A DNA stretch of 64,000 nt from Jannaschia sp. Os4 (lineage in GTDB: Bacteria > Pseudomonadota > Alphaproteobacteria > Rhodobacterales > Rhodobacteraceae). Below the pieces are notes generated by a model. It did no database searches and was not told where the DNA came from. It saw nothing but the letters and a program-made list of their open reading frames with translations. The position numbers and the translations under genes were made by a program. The stretch covers positions 372,001 to 436,000 of the forward strand of contig NZ_JAFCAR010000005.1 in NCBI RefSeq assembly GCF_016820245.1, written 5' to 3'. This document shows, piece by piece, positions 50,029 to 59,027 of the stretch (its first letter is position 1; each line of letters opens with the position of its first letter).

Positions 50029-51506
50029 GCGCGGCGCGCCGGGGCGAGGCGGCGTGGCTGCTCGCGGCCACGCTCGTCGTCTCGGTCGCGGGGCTGACCT
50101 ACGAGCTGATCGCGGGGGCGGCCTCGTCCTACCTGCTGGGCGACAGCGTGCGCCAGTTCTCGTTCGTGATCGGGCTGTTCCTGTCGGCGATGGGGGTGGG
50201 TGCATGGGTGTCGCGCTGGGTGGAGGACCCGGTGGCCGGGTTCCTGCGGGCGCAGGTGGGGCTGGGGGTGATCGGCGGCTGCGGGGCGCTGGTGGCGTTC
50301 TTCTCCTACGCGGCGACGGGGATCGTGGCGCTGCCGCTCTACGGGTCGCTCTTCGCGGTGGGCGTGCTGTCGGGGCTGGAGATCCCGCTGCTGGCCCGCC
50401 TGCTGGAGGGGACGCGGTTCCGGTTCGAGAACGTGCTCACCTTCGACTACCTCGGCGCGCTGGTGGCGGCGCTGGCCTTCCCGGTGCTGGTGGTGCCGAA
50501 CCTCGGGCTGGTGCAGGCGGGGCTGGCCTTCGGGCTGCTGAACCTCGCGGTCGCGGGGGGGACGCTGTGGCTGTTCCGGGATCGGGTCGGCGGCCTCGAC
50601 CGGGCGGCATGGGCGGTGGCCGTGGTGGCGGTGGCGGGGCTGCTCGCGGTCGCGCCGCGGCTGCAGGGCGTGCTCGACGCGCGCCTCTACGCGGATGAGG
50701 TGATCCTCGCGGAGCGGACGCCCTACCAAGCGGTCGCGGTGACGCGGCACCGGGGGCGGACGCGGCTCTACCTCGACGGGGCGATCCAGTTCGATACGCG
50801 CGACGAGGCGATCTATCACGAGATGCTGGTCCACCCGGCGATGGCGCAGGCCCCGCGGCGCGCCCGCGTGCTGGTGCTGGGCGGCGGCGACGGGATGGCG
50901 GTGCGCGAGGTGCTGCGCTGGGAGCCGGAGGCGGTGGTGGTGGTCGATCTGGACCCGGCGGTGGTGCGCCTGTTCCGCGAGCGGGACGATCTGGCGGCGC
51001 TCAACGGGTTCGCGTTCCGCGATCCGCGGGTGGAGGTGGTCCATGCGGACGCCTTCGCGTGGGTGCGCGACTGGGACGGTGCGCCCTTCGACGTGGCGGT
51101 GCTGGACCTGCCGGATCCCAAGAACCTGTCGCTGTCGCGACTCTACACCGTCGAGTTCTATCGCGGGTTGCGGCGCGCCTTGGGCGGGCAAGGGGTGATG
51201 GTCACGCAGGCCGGATCGCCCGTCTTCGCGCCAGAGGCCTACGGCATCGTGGCCGGGACGGTGGGCGCGGTGTGGGACGCGGCGCCCTACCGCGCCTACG
51301 TGCCGAGCTTCGGGATGTGGGGCTTCGTCATGGGCATGCCGGGGCTGGCCGGGCGGCAGGCGGCCTATCCGGCGGGGCTGACGCATCTGACGCCGGAGGT
51401 CTGGACGCGCGCGCGGGTGGACGTGGCGGCGGGCGAGGTGAACCGCCTGTCGGCCCATCCGCTGCCCCGCGCCTACGAGCGCGGGTGGTCGGAGTGGTTC
51501 GAGTAG
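50025..51506 (+). CDS. Membrane-anchored spermidine synthase-like protein
   Basis: 493 residues from TTG at 50025, overlapping DUF350. The first 215 residues hold about seven membrane helices (LTYELIAGAASSYLLGD, IGLFLSAMGVGAWVSRW). The cytoplasmic half is a spermidine synthase fold with YQAVAVTRH, LYLDGAIQFDTRDEAIYHEM, aminopropyl donor loop VLVLGGGDGMAVREVLR, VVVDLDPAVV and the catalytic VLDLPDPKNLSLSRLY. It would transfer aminopropyl groups from decarboxylated SAM. The SpeD-like gene that makes this donor converges eight bases away. The acceptor is unproven. Confidence 0.9.
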   Translation: MSAARRGEAAWLLAATLVVSVAGLTYELIAGAASSYLLGDSVRQFSFVIGLFLSAMGVGAWVSRWVEDPVAGFLRAQVGLGVIGGCGALVAFFSYAATGIVALPLYGSLFAVGVLSGLEIPLLARLLEGTRFRFENVLTFDYLGALVAALAFPVLVVPNLGLVQAGLAFGLLNLAVAGGTLWLFRDRVGGLDRAAWAVAVVAVAGLLAVAPRLQGVLDARLYADEVILAERTPYQAVAVTRHRGRTRLYLDGAIQFDTRDEAIYHEMLVHPAMAQAPRRARVLVLGGGDGMAVREVLRWEPEAVVVVDLDPAVVRLFRERDDLAALNGFAFRDPRVEVVHADAFAWVRDWDGAPFDVAVLDLPDPKNLSLSRLYTVEFYRGLRRALGGQGVMVTQAGSPVFAPEAYGIVAGTVGAVWDAAPYRAYVPSFGMWGFVMGMPGLAGRQAAYPAGLTHLTPEVWTRARVDVAAGEVNRLSAHPLPRAYERGWSEWFE

Positions 51507-51514
51507 AAGCGGCG

Positions 51515-51877
51515 CTAGACCGGGGCGGGCAGGGCCGGGACGGCCCGCTCGACTACGCGGCGAACGCTTCGCTCGGGCGCAAGCATCGCGTCCAGTGCGT
51601 CGGCCGCCCGCTCCACCTCGGCCGCGCCGCACAGGAAGAGGTCGAAGGCGGCGTAGCCGTGCTCGGGCCACGTGTGGACGGTGACGTGGCTCTCGGCGAG
51701 CAGGAGGACGCCGGTGACGCCGCCGCCGGGGAAGGGGTGGAGGTGGGCCGACAGCACCGTCGCGCCGCCCGCCGCGGCCGCCGCGCGCATGGCGCGCTCA
51801 AGCAGGGCGGCATCGGTCAGGCCGCGCCCGCCCGCGTGCTCCAGCAGGAGGTGGCGCCCCATGACCATCGCGCTCAT
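51515..51877 (-). CDS. speD: S-adenosylmethionine decarboxylase-like proenzyme
   Basis: 120 residues, the size of class 1B bacterial AdoMetDC. The self-cleavage site that creates the pyruvoyl group is [12 protein letters not shown] (Ser63, His64, His68), followed by AAFDLFLCG with the catalytic Cys. It makes decarboxylated SAM for aminopropyl transfer, and its natural partner is the converging spermidine synthase-like protein. It overlaps dtd as ATGA, so in this strand it is transcribed at the end of the frk–dtd–speD set. Confidence 0.9.
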   Translation of the reverse strand: MSAMVMGRHLLLEHAGGRGLTDAALLERAMRAAAAAGGATVLSAHLHPFPGGGVTGVLLLAESHVTVHTWPEHGYAAFDLFLCGAAEVERAADALDAMLAPERSVRRVVERAVPALPAPV

Positions 51878-52311
51878 CGGTCCATCATGATCGTGACGGG
51901 GCCATCATTGACCAGATGCACCGCCATGTCCGCGCCGAAGCGCCCCGTCTCCACGGGCACGCCGTGGCCGCGCAGGGCCTCGACGAACCGCTCGTAGAGG
52001 CGCTCGCCCTCCTCGGGCGGGGCGGCGTCGGAGAAGCCGGGGCGGTTGCCGCGCGAGGTGTCGGCGGCGAGGGTGAACTGGCTGACCACGAGGGCGGAGC
52101 CGCCGGCGTCGAGGAGCGCGCGGTTCATGCGGCCCTCGCCGTCGCGGAACACCCGCAGCTTGGCCACGCGCGCGGCGAGGTCGTCGGCGTTCCCCTCGCC
52201 GTCGCCGCGCATCGCGCAGACGAGGATCATCAGGCCCGCGCCGCAGCGGCCCACGGTCTCGCCCGCGATGTCGACGCGGGCCTCCGTGACGCGCTGGACG
52301 AGCGCCCTCAC
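51874..52311 (-). CDS. dtd: D-aminoacyl-tRNA deacylase
   Basis: 145 residues from GTG at 52311, overlapping the kinase stop as [21 protein letters not shown], the catalytic loop [17 protein letters not shown] and the chirality-selecting [15 protein letters not shown] near the end identify Dtd, which removes D-amino acids and glycine mischarged on tRNA. The usual Gly-cisPro motif is N-x-GPVT, as here. No functional link to neighbours is known. Confidence 0.96.
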   Translation of the reverse strand: MRALVQRVTEARVDIAGETVGRCGAGLMILVCAMRGDGEGNADDLAARVAKLRVFRDGEGRMNRALLDAGGSALVVSQFTLAADTSRGNRPGFSDAAPPEEGERLYERFVEALRGHGVPVETGRFGADMAVHLVNDGPVTIMMDR

Positions 52312-53180
52312 AGCTCGTCGCGCCGCGGCGGGTTGGCGCCCGCGCGGGAGACGGTGACGGCGGCGGCGGCCACGCCGAGGTCGAGGGCCGCGCGCAGCGT
52401 CTCGTCGGAGGGGGGCTCGCCCAGCCCGGCCTCGGCGAGGACGGCGAGGACGCCCGCGTTGAACGTGTCGCCCGCGCCGACGGTGTCCACGACCTCGACC
52501 TTGCGGGCGGGCACCCGCACCTCGCCGCGCGCGGTGATGGCAGTCGCGCCCTTGGCCCCCTCGGTCAGGCAGATGGTGTGCGGCCCCAGCGCCAGCACCT
52601 CCGCCGGGGTCGTGCCGAGCCAGTCCATGTCCTCGTCCGAGAGCTTCACCACGCTCGCCCGCGCCAAGAGGCGGCGGATGCGGGCGCGGTAGCGCTCGGC
52701 GTCGGCGACGAAGCCGGGGCGCACGTTGGGGTCGATCATCAGCGGCAGGTCGGTGGACGCGGCGAGCACCTCGTAGGTGTCGGCGCAGGGCTCGACCGCG
52801 AGGGAGATGCCGCCGAGGAAGAGCGTGTCGATGCCGTCGAGGGAGGGCGCGTCCTCGGGCGAGAGGAGGCGGCCGGCGGTGTTCTCGTCGTAGAAGGCGT
52901 ATTCGGCCTGCCCGTCGGTCAGCTTGACGAAGGCCAGCGTGGTGGGTCGGTCCGCGCGGGCGGCGCGGTCCTCCACCCCGCTCTCGGCCATGCGGGCGGC
53001 GATGAGGTCGCCGAAGAGGTCGGTGGAAAGCCCCGTGTGCATCGCCACGGGCGCGCCGAGGCGGCCCAAGGCCACGGCCGTGTTCAGGACCGCGCCGCCC
53101 ACCGCCGGGTAGAAGCCCGGGCCGTCCGCCGTCTCGCGGGGAAGCATGTCGATGAGGGCTTCGCCCGCGCAGAGGATCAT
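52308..53180 (-). CDS. PfkB-family sugar kinase (fructokinase-like)
   Basis: 290 residues. It begins [14 protein letters not shown], has [17 protein letters not shown], and the catalytic anion hole and base in [20 protein letters not shown]. The overall pattern is closest to fructokinases. If so, it would phosphorylate fructose delivered by the transporter encoded at 18-20.6 kb, but there is no operon link. It overlaps dtd by four bases. Confidence 0.88.
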   Translation of the reverse strand: MILCAGEALIDMLPRETADGPGFYPAVGGAVLNTAVALGRLGAPVAMHTGLSTDLFGDLIAARMAESGVEDRAARADRPTTLAFVKLTDGQAEYAFYDENTAGRLLSPEDAPSLDGIDTLFLGGISLAVEPCADTYEVLAASTDLPLMIDPNVRPGFVADAERYRARIRRLLARASVVKLSDEDMDWLGTTPAEVLALGPHTICLTEGAKGATAITARGEVRVPARKVEVVDTVGAGDTFNAGVLAVLAEAGLGEPPSDETLRAALDLGVAAAAVTVSRAGANPPRRDEL

Positions 53181-53263
53181 CGGTCCGTCCCGTCTTGGAT
53201 CGTCGGGCCGAGGAGTATTGCGGCGGAGGGTGCGGGGGAAGGCCCCCGCCCGGGATTTCCGGC

Positions 53264-53488
53264 CTAGCCGCGCTCGGGCGGCGCGAGGGCGGCGGGGTCC
53301 ACGGCCTTGCCGGTGACCTCCTCGACGATGCGGGCGGCGCGCGTGAGATCGCCCAGCTTCTCCATCTCGTCGCCGATCATCCGCGCGAGGTCGGAGGGGG
53401 GCAGGCGTTCCTCGCCCATGCCCAGTTCCTCGCGCATCCGGCGGCGCGCGGCCATCGCCTCCTCGGCGGTGAAGGTGGTGTCGGCCAT
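53264..53488 (-). CDS. Small conserved helical protein (74 aa)
   Basis: ATG at 53488 with AGAGGAG nine bases upstream. The product is helical and charged: [20 protein letters not shown], then [19 protein letters not shown], with no membrane segment or cysteine. I do not recognise a family. It lies between the zinc-ribbon membrane protein and the sugar kinase on the same strand and may be cotranscribed with either. Confidence 0.6.
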   Translation of the reverse strand: MADTTFTAEEAMAARRRMREELGMGEERLPPSDLARMIGDEMEKLGDLTRAARIVEEVTGKAVDPAALAPPERG

Positions 53489-53546
53489 CGCGGTCGCTCC
53501 TCTGGTGACGGGGGGCAACGCGCGGACGGAGGAGGGGGATCCGCGC

Positions 53547-54794
53547 CTAGTCGCCCAGCCACGAGGGACCGTCGAGCGTCCCGCCGCGCGGGATGACGAT
53601 GGTCTCGCGCCCCGGCACCGTCAGGGTGCCGCCCTCGGGGAAGGAGAGGCCGTCGAGCGACGCTCCCTGCGCCCCCGCGTAGAGGAAGAGGGCCACGCCC
53701 GCGACGATCAGCGCGGCGAGGACGGCGAGGGCGATCTTGACTGCCGAGTAGGGCCGCTCGCCCTGCACGCGCCCGGTCTGGCCATTGACGACGAAGCGGA
53801 ACGACTTGCCGCGATACTTGTAGGCGGCGACCCAGACCGGCAGCAGCACGTGCTTGAAGGTCACGTCCGACAGCCGCGTCTCGGCCGAGGTGATGCGCTG
53901 CTGGTCGCCGCCGATGTCGAGCCGGATGTCGCGGGCGATCACCGCGTCCATGCGCGCGCGGGCCTCCTGCAGCGCGTCGTCCAGTTCCACCCGGTAGGCC
54001 TCGGCCCGGAAGCCGGCGAGGTATTGCGGGGCGTAGGGGGCGAGGCCCGACAGGTCCCACGGCTGCAGCGCGTCGGTGTGGGACTTAGGCAGCGAGGTGG
54101 AGGCGAGGATCAGCACGTCGTCGAAGAAGCGCCGCACCCGGCCCCGGCGGGGGGTCCAACGGACCTTGGGGACGTTGACGACGACCGGCTTGCCGTCGCG
54201 GATCACGCGCTGCTGCACGTAGTACACGTCGCCGCGCTGGCCGGTGTAGGCGGTGTCGGTCTGCGCGTCGATCGTCCAGAACGGCACGTAGACGCCGTTC
54301 ATCTTCTGCCCCTTGCGGGCGTATTTCGTCAGGCCGTTGGGCGCGAACCACAGGTTGCCCAACCAGCCGTCCATGCGGTCGTGCGCCTCCCGCTCCTCGA
54401 GGGCGAAGGGGACGACGGCGGCGGGCTTGATGTGGCGGTCGACGCCGGTGTCGGTGACGACGGGCGTGGCGCAGAACGGGCATTCGGCGGAATGGATGGC
54501 GGGGTCGAACTCCACCTGCGCGCCGCAGTTCGGGCACGACAGGACGCGCGTCTCCTCCATCTCCGCGCCGCCCCGCGCGGAGGAGAGGCCCTCGCGGATG
54601 TCGATCTCTCGGATGGCGCGGGGGTTGGCGGGGGCCAGCGGCTCTTGGTTGCCGCAGTGGTCGCAGATCATCCGGTCGTCGCCGGGGTCGAACCGCATGT
54701 CGCCGCCGCAGGTGTCGCAGGGGAAGCGGTGCTCTTGGGTCGCGGGGACCTCGGCGGGGCGGTCCGTGCCGCCGACGGGGGGGATGCTCGTCAT
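53547..54794 (-). CDS. Zinc-ribbon membrane protein (often labelled PriA-like)
   Basis: 415 residues from ATG at 54794, overlapping the upstream gene by four bases. Two zinc ribbons, FPCDTCGGDMRF with MICDHCGNQ and LSCPNCGAQVEF with AECPFCATPV, precede a long mixed domain (MNGVYVPFWTIDAQTDTAY, VLLPVWVAAYKYRGKSF) and a membrane helix near 360 (IALAVLAALIVAGVALFLYA). Databases often name such proteins primosomal helicase because of the ribbons, but no helicase motif exists. It lies in an operon with the SPFH, TelA and XpaC genes and belongs with their envelope function. Confidence 0.82.
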   Translation of the reverse strand: MTSIPPVGGTDRPAEVPATQEHRFPCDTCGGDMRFDPGDDRMICDHCGNQEPLAPANPRAIREIDIREGLSSARGGAEMEETRVLSCPNCGAQVEFDPAIHSAECPFCATPVVTDTGVDRHIKPAAVVPFALEEREAHDRMDGWLGNLWFAPNGLTKYARKGQKMNGVYVPFWTIDAQTDTAYTGQRGDVYYVQQRVIRDGKPVVVNVPKVRWTPRRGRVRRFFDDVLILASTSLPKSHTDALQPWDLSGLAPYAPQYLAGFRAEAYRVELDDALQEARARMDAVIARDIRLDIGGDQQRITSAETRLSDVTFKHVLLPVWVAAYKYRGKSFRFVVNGQTGRVQGERPYSAVKIALAVLAALIVAGVALFLYAGAQGASLDGLSFPEGGTLTVPGRETIVIPRGGTLDGPSWLGD

Positions 54795-55327
54795 AGGAAG
54801 CGGTGTAGCGCCTTCGGGGCCATGATCCGCAAGGCGTTGTCGCGCAGCCGGAGGTGCCGCCACAGGTGGAAGCCCGCGTGGAGGGCCGCGACTGCGCCCA
54901 GCAGGTAGAACTGCACCTCGTGGAAGACGCCCACGAGGTCGTTCAGGCGCGGCAGTCCGAGCGGCGGCGCGATGGGCACGACGTCGCCCGCCCAGAGCAG
55001 GCGCGCTGAGGTGAGGCCGAGGAGGAAGCCGCCCACCACGACGGCGAGGAGGCCCCAGATCAGCGTCAGGTGCAGCCAGCGGTGCGCCGGGCGCAGCGCG
55101 CCGCGCAGCTTCGGCCCGGGGCGGGAAAGGAGGCCGTGGCGCAGGTACTCCCCGAACCACAGCAGCGAGAGGGTGACGAAGACGAGGCCGAAGACGGAAT
55201 GGAGGTCGACCCACCGCGCGCCCCACCGGCTCACGTCGGCGGGCTGGACCACGAGGAACCAGACGAAGAAGGGCAGCACGATCCAGTGGAGCGCCTTGAT
55301 CCTCGTGCGGCGGTTCGGGGCCTTCAA
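54791..55327 (-). CDS. Small b561-like membrane protein, copy 1
   Basis: 178 residues from TTG at 55327, overlapping the next-upstream stop as TTGA. Four or five helices with regularly placed histidines: KALHWIVLPFFVWFL, WVDLHSVFGLVFVTL, RWLHLTLIWGLLAVV and LLGAVAALHAGFHLWRH, fitting a b-type haem protein or di-haem cytochrome b561 fold. It ends IMAPKALHRFL, close to the end of its neighbour (RMLPKALH). It is probably a quinone-linked electron carrier of the SPFH/TelA block. Confidence 0.7.
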   Translation of the reverse strand: MKAPNRRTRIKALHWIVLPFFVWFLVVQPADVSRWGARWVDLHSVFGLVFVTLSLLWFGEYLRHGLLSRPGPKLRGALRPAHRWLHLTLIWGLLAVVVGGFLLGLTSARLLWAGDVVPIAPPLGLPRLNDLVGVFHEVQFYLLGAVAALHAGFHLWRHLRLRDNALRIMAPKALHRFL

Positions 55328-55725
55328 TGGAGGGCCTTCGGCAGCATCCGCCGGAACGCGCCGTCGCCCAGCACGCCCGCGCGGTAGAGGTTCCAGACGG
55401 CGTGGAGGGCCGAGGCCGCGAGGGTGGCGAGAAGGACCGGGCGCGCGAGGGACGGATCGGTCAGCGCGAAGGCCGCGCCCACGAGGTAGAGCCCAAGGAG
55501 CGCCGCGTGGCTGAGATGGGCGGCGGTGCGCATCGCGCCCCGGAGCGCCGGGGAGGGGCCGCCCCGCAGCCCCCACAGCACCGTGATGGTCCCCCAAAGC
55601 GCCGCGTGACCCGCGATCAGGACCGGCGGGACCGCCCCGAAGAGCCAGCCCACGATCATCGGGAGCGCGGTCCAGTGGAGCGCCATGACCACGGGGCGCA
55701 GGATCGCGGGGCCGCGGGCGGCCAT
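55324..55725 (-). CDS. Small b561-like membrane protein, copy 2
   Basis: 133 residues, four helices with histidines in VMALHWTALPMIVGWL, VLIAGHAALWGTI, AHLSHAALLGLYLVG and ASALHAVWNLYRAG. It shares the ALHW start and PKALH ending with copy 1, so the two probably arose by duplication and could form a heterodimer. The start ATG lies one base from the SPFH gene stop. Confidence 0.68.
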   Translation of the reverse strand: MAARGPAILRPVVMALHWTALPMIVGWLFGAVPPVLIAGHAALWGTITVLWGLRGGPSPALRGAMRTAAHLSHAALLGLYLVGAAFALTDPSLARPVLLATLAASALHAVWNLYRAGVLGDGAFRRMLPKALH

Positions 55726-55726
55726 G

Positions 55727-56851
55727 TCAGGCGCCCGGCGGCGGGGGCGGGGGCATCACGGTGAAGAGCTGGGCCAGCTCGTCCACGTCCTCGGCCTTCA
55801 TCCAGCCGTCCTGCCCTTGCGTCCACACGTAGGTCTCGCGCGTGATCTCGCCGTCGGTGACCATGCGCCCGAGGCGGGCCTTGGAGAACGGGCCCTTGGT
55901 CGCGCCGCCTTCGGCGACGTGCCAGACGTGCTCGACCGGCGGGGGCGGTGGGGCGGCGCGCTGGGGCTGCTGCGGCTGCTGCCCCCCCATCTGACCCCAA
56001 GGCCCGGCCTGCGCCATCGAGTTGGCCATGCCCATGCCCATCCCCATGCCGAGCCCCGCGCCCATGCCCGAGTTCGGCGTGCCGGCGGCGGTCTGCATCG
56101 CCTCGGCGGTGGCGTATTGCTGATACTTGCCGAGATCCCCGATCACCCCCATCGAGGTCCGCTTGTCGAGCGCGGCCTCCACCGCCGGGGGCAGCGAGAC
56201 GTTCTCGAAGTAGAGTTCCGGCACCGACAGGCCGTACTCGCCCAGCGTGACGGACACTTGCTCGGCCACGATGCGGCCCAGCTCGTCGGTGTTGGCGGCC
56301 ATGTCGAGGACGGGGATGCGCGACTGCGCCAGCGCGCGGGACGCCGACTGGACGATCATGTTCCGGATCTGGAACTGGATCTCGTCTTGGGTGAAGTCGC
56401 CGTCCGTGCCCACGATCTCGCGCAGGAAGAGCGCGGGGTCGGCGACCTTGATCGCGTAGGTCCCGAAGGCGCGCAGGCGGACGGGCCCGAACTCGGGGTC
56501 GCGCAGCGTGATCGGGTTCTTGGTGCCCCACTTGAGGTCCGTGAAGCGGCGGGTGGCGACGAAGTAGATCTCGGACTTGAAGGGCGACTTGAACCCGTGG
56601 TCCCAGTGCTGGAGCGTCGTCATGATCGGCATGTTGTTGGTCTCGAGCATGTAGAGACCGGGCATGAACACGTCCGCCAGCTGCCCCTCGTGCACGAAGA
56701 CCGCCGCCTGCCCCTCGCGCACCGTCAGCTTGGCGCCGTACTTGATCTCGTGGCCGTGCCGCTCGAACCGGTGGACCAGCGTGTCGCGGCTGTCGTCCGT
56801 CCACTCGATGACGTCGATGAACTGGCCGGAGAGGAAGTCGAAGATGGGCAT
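55727..56851 (-). CDS. SPFH-domain protein with C-terminal GYF-type domain
   Basis: 374 residues. The N-terminal FLSGQFIDVIEWTDDSRDTL and KLTVREGQAAVFVHEGQLAD belong to the bacterial SPFH (virion-core/YdjI-like) family, a relative of stomatins that gathers in membrane microdomains. A Met/Gly-rich linker (GMGAGLGMGMGMGMANS) and Pro-rich stretch lead to a GYF_2-type domain (HVWHVAEGGATKGPFSKARL, DGWMKAEDVDELAQLF) that could bind proline-rich partners. Co-occurs with the zinc-ribbon and TelA/XpaC genes in one strand. Confidence 0.88.
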   Translation of the reverse strand: MPIFDFLSGQFIDVIEWTDDSRDTLVHRFERHGHEIKYGAKLTVREGQAAVFVHEGQLADVFMPGLYMLETNNMPIMTTLQHWDHGFKSPFKSEIYFVATRRFTDLKWGTKNPITLRDPEFGPVRLRAFGTYAIKVADPALFLREIVGTDGDFTQDEIQFQIRNMIVQSASRALAQSRIPVLDMAANTDELGRIVAEQVSVTLGEYGLSVPELYFENVSLPPAVEAALDKRTSMGVIGDLGKYQQYATAEAMQTAAGTPNSGMGAGLGMGMGMGMANSMAQAGPWGQMGGQQPQQPQRAAPPPPPVEHVWHVAEGGATKGPFSKARLGRMVTDGEITRETYVWTQGQDGWMKAEDVDELAQLFTVMPPPPPPGA

Positions 56852-56901
56852 GGGGGACTCCGTGGGACGGGGGAGAGGGTAGGGGGACGCGGGCCGGAGG
56901 T

Positions 56902-57831
56902 CTAGGACGGCCCCGCCCGGAGCCCGTTCGCGATCCGCGCCACCACGGGCCGCGCCTGCTCGGGCGTCATGCCGGGGCGCAACGCGTCGTCGTAGAGGAT
57001 GCGCAGCAGCATCTCGTCGTGGCGGGTCAGGGTGGCGAACTGGTCGTCCTCGTTGAAGATCGAGGGGCGCGCGGCAGGGCTGTCGTTGGGCAGGCCCATC
57101 CCCTGCGCCAGCTCCTCGTGGTAGCAGGCGAGGCGCATCAGGTCCGGGTGCTCGGAGCGGATAAGCGCGATGGATCCGTCGTAGACGCTCGGGTTCGCGC
57201 GCGAGGGGAAGGCGTAGTTGGCGCAGAACGTGCTGCGCGGGCGGGTCGTGATCTCGCGGGCGAGATCGCGCGACAGGGTCGGGCGGACGTCGAGCAGGGC
57301 GGGGGCGAGCGCCGCCTGTTCGTCCAGCGACACGACGAAGACGTGGTAGTTGCCGCCCCGCTCGACCAGCGCGACCGGATGGCCCGTGGCGGCGCGGATA
57401 CGCCCCAGCAGCGCCCGGACGCGGGCGCGGTCCTGCTGGCGGTCCTCCGCGGAGACGGACGCGCCGAAGTGCATCTGCACGCGCACGGGCTGGTCCCAGC
57501 GGCGCAGCCGCGCCTGCACCTGGGAGGCGACGTAGCGCCCCGCGACGAGGTCGTACTCGCTGAACAGCGCGATCCGCTCGAAGTTGGCGATGAGGTCGCC
57601 CGCGTCGAACGGCACGCCCGCGCCCCCGTCCACCCGCAGCAGGCCCTGCGCCAGCCGCCGGTCGCGGATGTCGCGGTAGTAGGCCGCCGCCGCCCGGCTG
57701 GCCGCCGACGGACCCGGCGCCGCGGCGGGCGCGGCGGGCCGGGCCCGCGGGACGGGCTCGGGGTCGGGCGGCGGGGGCGGCGCCGCGCAGGCGGCCAGCG
57801 CCGCAAGCGCGAGGGCGGCCAGCGCGCGCAT
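56902..57831 (-). CDS. DUF2927 lipoprotein
   Basis: 309 residues from ATG at 57831. Lipobox LAAC near residue 15, then a Pro/Ala-rich linker and a DUF2927 domain with NFERIALFSEYD, LRRWDQPVRVQMHFG and FCANYAFPSRANPSVYDGSI. The C-terminal ACYHEELAQGMGLPNDSP has a His-Glu pair like a metalloprotease, though the second zinc motif is not evident. It lies two bases from telA and 50 bases from the SPFH gene. Its target is unknown. Confidence 0.85.
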   Translation of the reverse strand: MRALAALALAALAACAAPPPPPDPEPVPRARPAAPAAAPGPSAASRAAAAYYRDIRDRRLAQGLLRVDGGAGVPFDAGDLIANFERIALFSEYDLVAGRYVASQVQARLRRWDQPVRVQMHFGASVSAEDRQQDRARVRALLGRIRAATGHPVALVERGGNYHVFVVSLDEQAALAPALLDVRPTLSRDLAREITTRPRSTFCANYAFPSRANPSVYDGSIALIRSEHPDLMRLACYHEELAQGMGLPNDSPAARPSIFNEDDQFATLTRHDEMLLRILYDDALRPGMTPEQARPVVARIANGLRAGPS

Positions 57832-57833
57832 CG

Positions 57834-59027
57834 TCAGGCGGGCGGGACCGAGGTGCCCGCGTTGTCGCCGACCCCGTCGCGGCGGGCGGACGCGGAGGCG
57901 AGCGTCTCGCGCAGCTTGGCCTCCATCTCCTCCAGCTCCTGCTCGGCCGAGGCGCGGGCGGCCTTGCCCTCGTCGGCGATCTGGAGCGACTCCTGGATGG
58001 TGGCGATCAGGTCCTCGTTGGCCTGCCGCACCGCGGCGATGTCGAACACGCCGCGCTCCATCTCCTCGCGGACGATCTTGTTGCTCTCGCGCAGGTTCTT
58101 GGCGTTGGACGTCAGCAGCTCGTTCGTTAGGTCGTTGGCCTCGCGCACCGCCTCGGCCGCCTCGCGGCTCCGCTGGATCGTCACCGCCTGCGCCAGCTGC
58201 GTCTCCCACAGCGGCACGGTGTTCACGAGCGTCGAGTTGATCTTGGTGACGAGGCTCTTGTCGTTCTCCTGCACCAAGCGGATCGAGGGCAGGGACTGCA
58301 TCGTCACCTGCCGCGTGAGCCGCAGGTCGTGGACGCGCCGCTCGAGGTCGTCGCGCGCCGCGCGCAGGTCGCGCAGTTCCTGCGCGAGGAGCATCTCGTC
58401 GTCGGTGGCGTTCGCGACCTGCTGCTCCTTGGCGGGGATCGTCTCCTCGTCGAGCTGCGCCAGCTTCGCCTCGCCGGCGGCGATGTAGAGCTCCAGCTCG
58501 TGATAGAAGTCGAGCGTCTTGTCATAGAGCTTGTCGAGCGACTTGATGTCCTTGAGCAGCACCGTCTCATGGCGCAGCAGCTCGTCGGTGATCCGGTCGA
58601 TCTGGCCCTGCACGTCCTCGTAGCGGGCGACGAACTGCGCGAAGGGCGCGGCGCGGCCGAGCAGCTTCTCCCACCACGACCGCTTGCGCCGCACGTCCAG
58701 CTCGGAGACCGAGAAGCCGCGGATCGTGCTGACGATCCCGCGGAGCGAGTCGCCCGCCGGGCCGACGTCCTTGTTCTTCACGTCGGCCAGCATCGCCTGG
58801 CTGATCTCCTGCAGCTCCGCCTGCGCGGCCGAGCCGAAGGTGACGATCGACTGGGTGTTCTCCATGTCGATCTGGGCCATCCGCTCCTCGATCTTCGCCT
58901 TCTTGTCGGCGGGGGCGGCGTCGATGGTGACGAGCGCATTCGCGGACGGCACGGGGGCGGGCGGGATGGCGGCGGCCTCCACCTCGGCGGTCATCGCGGC
59001 GGCCTGCGCGCGGGTGTTCGTGTCCAT
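57834..59027 (-). CDS. TelA-family (toxic anion resistance) protein
   Basis: 397 residues from ATG at 59027, sharing one base with the XpaC-like gene stop. Helical throughout, with KLLGRAAPFAQFVARYEDVQ, QIDRITDELLRHETVLLKDI, LDKLYDKTLDFYHELELYIA and TQLAQAVTIQRSREAAEAV, the hallmarks of TelA/KlaA/YaaN. Linked to tellurite and envelope stress resistance in other bacteria through unknown biochemistry. It pairs with XpaC here as in Bacillus. Confidence 0.93.
   Translation of the reverse strand: MDTNTRAQAAAMTAEVEAAAIPPAPVPSANALVTIDAAPADKKAKIEERMAQIDMENTQSIVTFGSAAQAELQEISQAMLADVKNKDVGPAGDSLRGIVSTIRGFSVSELDVRRKRSWWEKLLGRAAPFAQFVARYEDVQGQIDRITDELLRHETVLLKDIKSLDKLYDKTLDFYHELELYIAAGEAKLAQLDEETIPAKEQQVANATDDEMLLAQELRDLRAARDDLERRVHDLRLTRQVTMQSLPSIRLVQENDKSLVTKINSTLVNTVPLWETQLAQAVTIQRSREAAEAVREANDLTNELLTSNAKNLRESNKIVREEMERGVFDIAAVRQANEDLIATIQESLQIADEGKAARASAEQELEEMEAKLRETLASASARRDGVGDNAGTSVPPA

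Noticed and set aside
53547-54794. PriA helicase annotation for the zinc-ribbon protein
   Set aside because: No Walker motifs or helicase motifs; only zinc ribbons, a mixed domain and one membrane helix.
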